NCBI GenBank assembly: GCA_020639295.1
Contig: JACKGY010000006.1
Span: 186,001 to 250,000 of the forward strand
DNA: 64,000 bases
Direction: 5' to 3'
DNA from: Planctomycetota bacterium
GTDB lineage: Bacteria; Planctomycetota; GCA-002687715; DRQF01
Position 1 is the stretch's first letter. Each line of letters opens with the position of its first letter. Under the pieces are notes generated by a model. It made no database searches. It saw only the letters and a program-made list of their open reading frames with translations, and was not told the origin of the DNA. Positions 60,048-64,000 of the stretch are shown here, piece by piece. Both the position numbers and the translations under genes were made by a program.

Positions 60048-60456
60048 CCCCGGCTGCCAAGCCGGCAGGACCGCGCAGCGCCCGCTGCGCCTTCGCAACT
60101 CGACGACTCCCGGGCGAAGAAGTCCAGGCCAGCCAGCGGCTGGCGCTCCGGCAGGAACGCGCAGCGCCTGCTGCGCATTCGAAGCTCGATTGCTCTCGGC
60201 GACGACGCGCCCCGGAGCGCCGGCTGCCAAGCCGGCCTAGACGCCGATCGCTCTCGAATCGTCGACGACGCCAAGCATGGCCATCGTCGCGGCAAGACCA
60301 CGAACCACGGGCGAAGAGAACTAGGCCAGCCAGCGGCTGGCGCTCCGGAGCGCCGGCTGCCAAGCCGGCCTCACTACCGATCGCGGATGAGAAGTCGAGA
60401 GTGCGATCCGGCGATGCCACCGGGCGGAGAGTTCCGGCCGACCAGCGGTCGGCGCT
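60048..60456. repeat. Intergenic hairpin-repeat cluster 4
   Basis: Fills most of the 484-bp gene-free gap before tRNA-Trp. Module B at 60073-60090 and 60159-60176; module A at 60128-60144 and 60325-60341; module C variants with CCAA in the loop near 60055, 60216 and 60353; module D at 60437-60453. The longer strings GCCAGCCAGCGGCTGGCGCT and GGAGCGCCGGCTGC recur exactly in the 29.5 and 40.4 kb clusters. Confidence 0.9.
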
Positions 60457-60515
60457 TCGCGTCTGGAGTTCGTGGTGCGGGAGTCAGCGGCCCGTCGGCG
60501 AGGGAGGGAAGGAAG

Positions 60516-60588
60516 CAGGGGCAGAGGGACTTGAACCCCCAACCTGCTGATTTGGAATCAGCTGCTCTGCCAATTGAGCTATACCCCT
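60516..60588 (-). tRNA. tRNA-Trp (CCA)
   Basis: 73-nt cloverleaf: acceptor AGGGGTA/TGCCCCT with discriminator G, D-loop AATTGGCA, anticodon loop TTCCAAA between GCTGA and TCAGC, and T-loop TTCAAGT. The anticodon CCA reads Trp. The 3' CCA is not encoded. Confidence 0.96.
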
Positions 60589-60663
60589 GTGTGGCCACCA
60601 TGGTAGCGGGCCGGCGGCGGCGGACAAGGCCGGCGGCGAAATCGGTCAGGCCGGGCGGGAGGG

Positions 60664-61416
60664 TCAGCGACCGCTGCTCGGGGCCGCCTTCAGGATCTCG
60701 ATGTCGCGGTAGCGAACCGTCTCGGTCCGGCGGTCGGCGTTCCGGGTCCGGATGTCGAGCAGAAAGGTGAAGCCGCCCAGATCCTGGTAGCTGTGCTCGC
60801 GCAACGCGCGGCCGCCGCCGCTCTCCTGGCGCACCTTGGCGACGAGCCGGCGACCGGCGTGATCGAGGTAGCGGTACTCGAGGCGCGACAGGAGGATGCC
60901 ACCGGTCCCGATGATCGTCTGCCGCCGGAGCGTACCGTCGTCGTCGAGTTCGAGCGCGATGCCCCGGGGCTCGACCTCGTCCGGCGTATCCTGGCCGGGA
61001 ATCGCGATCTCGATGGTCCTCGGGTCGCGCAGGCGAAGGCTCCGCCCCGCCACCATCGTCGCGGCATCCCAGCCGATCAGATCGTTGACCACGCGATTGG
61101 TGAAGGGGACGCTGAGGCGCTTCTCCGGCTGCGGGTCGGGCTTGCCCTCGGCGTCGAGCAACTGCCAGCCTCCGGTCGCGCTCCAGTGGATGCGGAAGGG
61201 CCCATGACGCTCGGCCGGACGATCCTGGGGCAGGGTCTCGACCTCGAAGCTGAAGCGCAGCTCCTCCACTCCGGCGTCGCGCGCGCGATAGACGAGGCTC
61301 GCCATCTTGACGAAGGCGGCATGGGCGGCCGCCTGCGCCGGCGCGGCCTTGGGTTCCTGGGCCTGGACCGGAACGGTCAAGGCGAGGACGAGGGCGAGAA
61401 GGCTGAGGTTCCTCAT
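60664..61416 (-). CDS. Secreted beta-rich protein, function unknown
   Basis: 250 residues with a signal peptide (LSLLALVLALTVPVQAQ). The remainder is a predicted beta-rich domain (LRFSFEVETLPQ, GPFRIHWSATGGWQLLD, LSRLEYRYLDHAGRRLVAKV) like lipid- or ligand-binding barrels of the LolA/outer-membrane-lipoprotein-sorting type; this likeness is only structural impression. The start at 61416 has CGGAG upstream. It is on the same strand as the tRNA-Trp gene. Confidence 0.7.
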   Translation of the reverse strand: MRNLSLLALVLALTVPVQAQEPKAAPAQAAAHAAFVKMASLVYRARDAGVEELRFSFEVETLPQDRPAERHGPFRIHWSATGGWQLLDAEGKPDPQPEKRLSVPFTNRVVNDLIGWDAATMVAGRSLRLRDPRTIEIAIPGQDTPDEVEPRGIALELDDDGTLRRQTIIGTGGILLSRLEYRYLDHAGRRLVAKVRQESGGGRALREHSYQDLGGFTFLLDIRTRNADRRTETVRYRDIEILKAAPSSGR

Positions 61417-61636
61417 CGTGGTGATCTCCGCGGGCTCGGCCCATGATAGCCGGAACCGACGCGCGCGAGCAGGAGCCGGAGAAGGAAGCCTGGCCGGTCG
61501 GACGCAAGCCCCGCTCCGGCATGCTCCGGCGACCAACCGAGCGGCCTCGGTCGTCGCCGGCGACCGGGGTCCGAGGGCGCGCGGCGGGCTCCCGGCCTTT
61601 CTTGCCGCTCCCAGGCCCCCCCCATAGGATGGGCGC

Positions 61637-62494
61637 ATGTCCACCGAGATCGCGGCCCTCATCAAGCTCCTCGACGACGACAGCAGCACGGTCCTGCAGG
61701 CGGTCACCGACCGTCTCGAGCAGCTCCTGCCCGAGAGCTTGCCGGCGTTGCGCGATGCCTGCGAGAGCGAGGATGCCCGGGTGCGGAGTCGCGCCCGCGA
61801 ACTCCTCCGCGTGCTCCCGCTCAGGCGCTGCATTCCGGTGTTGATCGAGATGGCCGAAGCCGGCGATCCGGACCTGGAGACCATGAGCTTCCAGCTCGCC
61901 CGGGTGCAGGAGCCGACGCTGGACTTCGCCGAGCTGGCGCGCCGCCTCGACGAGCTGGCGGAGCGGGTCCGCGTCGCGCTCGGTCCCGAGCTGCGCGGAC
62001 GCGAGCGCCTCGAGGCCTTCCTGCGCGTCCTCCACGACGACCTCGGCTTCCGCGGCGACACCGAGGACTACAACGCCTGGGACAACAACTTCCTCAACCG
62101 CGTCCTGGAGCGGCGCCGCGGCATCCCGATCACGCTCGTCCTGGTCTACATCCTGATCGGCCGCCGGGTCGATCTGGACATCCGCGCCGTGGGCGCGCCC
62201 TATCGCGCCCTCGCCCACCACGAGTCCTCCGGCTTCGAGACCTTCATCGACGCCTTCGCCGGTGGCCGTCTGCACAACTACCACGACTGCATCAGCCACC
62301 TGAAGGGGCTCGGCGTCTCGAGCCCGAACCCGCGCCAGCACCTGCGGCGGCTCAGCGCCCGCGAGGTGATGGAACGCATGGTCCGCAACATCATCAACCA
62401 CTGCGACCAGGCCCAGCGACCCCAGGAGGGTCGGGAGTTCAAGCGCCTCGCCCGCGCCCTGGTCGGCAACCGCGACAAGGACCGCCTCGCCTGA
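61637..62494 (+). CDS. SirB1/transglutaminase-like protein with HEAT-like N-terminus
   Basis: 285 residues. The first about 85 residues are helical and HEAT-like (LLDDDSSTVLQAVTDRLEQLL; ARSRARELLRVLPLRRC-type repeats). The rest matches the SirB1/TPR-transglutaminase core: NFLNRVLERRRGIPITLVLVYILIGRRV, DLDIRAVGAPYRALAHH, FIDAFAGGRLH. The usual catalytic Cys appears absent. The role in this family is not well defined. The start at 61637 is an ATG without a clear ribosome site. Confidence 0.8.
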   Translation: MSTEIAALIKLLDDDSSTVLQAVTDRLEQLLPESLPALRDACESEDARVRSRARELLRVLPLRRCIPVLIEMAEAGDPDLETMSFQLARVQEPTLDFAELARRLDELAERVRVALGPELRGRERLEAFLRVLHDDLGFRGDTEDYNAWDNNFLNRVLERRRGIPITLVLVYILIGRRVDLDIRAVGAPYRALAHHESSGFETFIDAFAGGRLHNYHDCISHLKGLGVSSPNPRQHLRRLSAREVMERMVRNIINHCDQAQRPQEGREFKRLARALVGNRDKDRLA

Positions 62495-62522
62495 GGCGCC
62501 GCCGGCGCGAAGGAGCCAAACC

Positions 62523-63713
62523 TTGCCAGCCCACGACCCCGCACTGCTCGAATGGCGCTCCGAGTTCCCGATCCTCGCGAGCACGACCTACATGAACTCG
62601 AACTCGCTCGGCGCGATGCCGCGCGGTGTCTACGACGAGATGAAGGCCTTCGCCGATCTCTGGGCGACGCGCGGCGTCCGCGCCTGGCACGAGGGCTGGA
62701 TCGACATGGTCGGCGAGGTGGCGAACATCTACGCCGACGTGATGAACGCGCCGCATGGCTCGGTGTCGATGCATCAGAACGTCGCCATCGCCCAGTGGAT
62801 CATCCTGAGCTGTTTCGACTTCAAGGGCCCGCGCAACAAGATCGTCTACACCGGGATGAACTTCCCCTCGGTGATGTACATCTACGAGGAGCAGCGTCGC
62901 AACGGCGCCGAGATCGTCACCGTGCCCAGCGAGGACGGCATCGGGATCGACCTCGAGCGGCTGCTCAACGCGATCGACGACCGGACCCTCCTGGTCCCGG
63001 TCTCGCACGTCCTGTTCCGCAGCGCCTACGTCCAGAACGCCCGGGCGATCATCGAGAAGGCGCATGCGGTCGGGGCCAAGGTCATCCTCGACACCTACCA
63101 GAGCCTCGGCTGCGTGCCGGTCGACGTGAAGACCCTCGACCCCGACTTCGTGGTCGGCGGCTCGGTCAAGTGGATCTGTGGCGGGCCCGGCGCTGGCTAC
63201 CTCTACGTCCGCCCCGAGCTGGCCCGGACGCTGGAGCCGGCCTGCACCGGCTGGTTCGCCCACAAGAAGCCCTTCGAATTCGTCCCCGGCAAGATCGACT
63301 GGGCCGAACCGGCCCACCGCTTCGACAACGGCACGCCGCACATCCCGGCCCTCTACGCCTGCCGGAGCGGGATCTCGATCATCCGCGAGATCGGCGTCGA
63401 ACGCATCCGCCGCAATTCGCTGGCGCTCACCGACCGGATCATCGACCGTGCGGAGGCGAAGGGCTTCAAGCTGACCGTGCCTCGCGACCACGAGCACCGC
63501 GGCGGCACGGTCGCCTTCGACCTGCCTCACGCCAAGCAGGTCGCGGCCGAGATGCTCGCCCGTGACTTCGTGATCGACTGGCGGCCGCAGGCGGGCATCC
63601 GGGTCTCGCCGCATTTCTACAGCAGCCCCGAGGAGTGCGACCGGGTCGTCGACGTGATCGAGGAGATCCTCGAGACCAAGGCCTACGAGAAGCACGGCGA
63701 GGATCTCTACTGA
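62523..63713 (+). CDS. Kynureninase-like class V aminotransferase-fold enzyme
   Basis: 396-residue PLP enzyme. TYMNSNSLGAMPRGVYDEM is the kynureninase-type start, ILDTYQSLGCVPVDV precedes the PLP lysine in GGSVKWICGGPGAGYLYV, and the C-terminal WRPQAGIRVSPHFYSS is typical. The starting codon is TTG at 62523, with AAGGAG nine bases upstream. A kynurenine-formamidase-like gene overlaps its stop, so the pair should act on the tryptophan/kynurenine branch (anthranilate formation). Confidence 0.88.
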   Translation: MPAHDPALLEWRSEFPILASTTYMNSNSLGAMPRGVYDEMKAFADLWATRGVRAWHEGWIDMVGEVANIYADVMNAPHGSVSMHQNVAIAQWIILSCFDFKGPRNKIVYTGMNFPSVMYIYEEQRRNGAEIVTVPSEDGIGIDLERLLNAIDDRTLLVPVSHVLFRSAYVQNARAIIEKAHAVGAKVILDTYQSLGCVPVDVKTLDPDFVVGGSVKWICGGPGAGYLYVRPELARTLEPACTGWFAHKKPFEFVPGKIDWAEPAHRFDNGTPHIPALYACRSGISIIREIGVERIRRNSLALTDRIIDRAEAKGFKLTVPRDHEHRGGTVAFDLPHAKQVAAEMLARDFVIDWRPQAGIRVSPHFYSSPEECDRVVDVIEEILETKAYEKHGEDLY

Positions 63714-64000
63714 TGCGCATCTGGGACATCAGCCAGACCCTCCGGGAGGACACGGTGGTCTGGCCGGGCGACACGCCCTTCAGCCGACGCTGGGTCATGC
63801 GCCTCGACGAGGGCATGTCCTGCAACGTGTCGACCATCACCATGAGCGTCCACTGCGCCACCCACGCCGACGCGCCCTACCACTTCGAGGCCGACGGCAG
63901 GAAGGCCGACGAGATGGCGCTCGAGGCCTACCTCGGCCCCTGCCGCGTGATCGCGATCGCGAGCGAGGACTGCGTCCGGCCGAGCGACCTCGCGGGACTG
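63713..64000 (+). CDS. kynB: Kynurenine formamidase-like cyclase (cut by window edge)
   Basis: The first 96 residues are visible. MRIWDISQTLREDTVVWPGDTPF and the metal-binding motif VHCATHADAPYHF match the KynB/cyclase family (HxGTHxDAPxH-type, with Ala for Gly), which hydrolyses N-formylkynurenine. The ATG shares one base with the preceding kynureninase-like stop (TGATG), so the pair is translationally coupled. The 3' end lies beyond the window. Confidence 0.88.
   Translation, partial: MRIWDISQTLREDTVVWPGDTPFSRRWVMRLDEGMSCNVSTITMSVHCATHADAPYHFEADGRKADEMALEAYLGPCRVIAIASEDCVRPSDLAGL

Noticed and set aside
60387..60770. Plus-strand frame across tRNA-Trp and repeats
   Set aside because: Runs through a tRNA gene and hairpin repeats; no protein-like features.

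Overview
The window is GC-rich bacterial chromosome with dense coding on both strands and many four-base ATGA/GTGA gene overlaps. No plasmid, phage or transposase gene was seen. Several traits point to Planctomycetota or a neighbouring phylum: an ECF sigma factor fused to a membrane segment and a large exported domain, CRTAC1/FG-GAP and TPR lipoproteins, a tricorn-type protease, a cytochrome b6-type Rieske/b complex, and the N-acetylcitrulline route to arginine. This assignment is inferred; there is no rRNA or marker gene to settle it. The two tRNA genes lack an encoded CCA.

Layout. 1-5.2 kb: a Rieske/cytochrome b6 pair (running off the left edge), a divergent outer-membrane porin, tRNA-Asp, an HDOD-like protein, an NsrR-type Rrf2 regulator and a divergent truncated haemoglobin. 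Three inverted repeats of one design (AAACTTGCA-N7-TGCAAGTTT) lie just upstream of the Rieske, porin and globin genes and suggest a nitric-oxide-responsive local regulon. 5.2-13.1 kb: a secreted protein, ATP-dependent PEP carboxykinase, a Tat-exported molybdenum hydroxylase (2Fe-2S, Mo and FAD/4Fe-4S subunits plus a small Cys-rich protein) and a TPR protein. 13.1-18.2 kb: an operon aroB-aroAK-aroDE-aroC covering the six steps from DAHP to chorismate in four genes, two of them fusions. 18.4-25.4 kb: bfd-bfr, a cation/proton antiporter, the membrane-linked sigma factor, a candidate selenoprotein (HMA-like, in-frame TGA) and a basic DNA-binding-like protein. 25.7-41.6 kb: a phosphatase-cytochrome c lipoprotein, a TIR-like protein, pyrE, an SDR, TPR/CRTAC1 lipoproteins, a tricorn protease, REC-EAL, lgt with a glutaminyl cyclase, and an EamA transporter. 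41.9-48.8 kb: a penicillin-acylase-family hydrolase, a hybrid histidine kinase and an MscS channel. 48.9-59.2 kb: argR-argG-(P-loop gene)-argC-argD-argF'-argB-argE-argH, followed by a metalloprotease-like lipoprotein. 59.2-64 kb: a membrane protein, tRNA-Trp, a secreted protein, a SirB1-like protein, and kynureninase-like and kynurenine formamidase genes (the last cut by the right edge).

Four intergenic clusters (29.5, 40.3, 41.7 and 60.0 kb) are built from the same small set of hairpin modules and form a dispersed repeat family. The most unusual items are the candidate selenoprotein with a bSECIS-like hairpin, the transmembrane sigma factor, the shared NsrR-like operators, the uncharacterised P-loop gene inside the arginine operon, and the phosphatase-cytochrome fusion.
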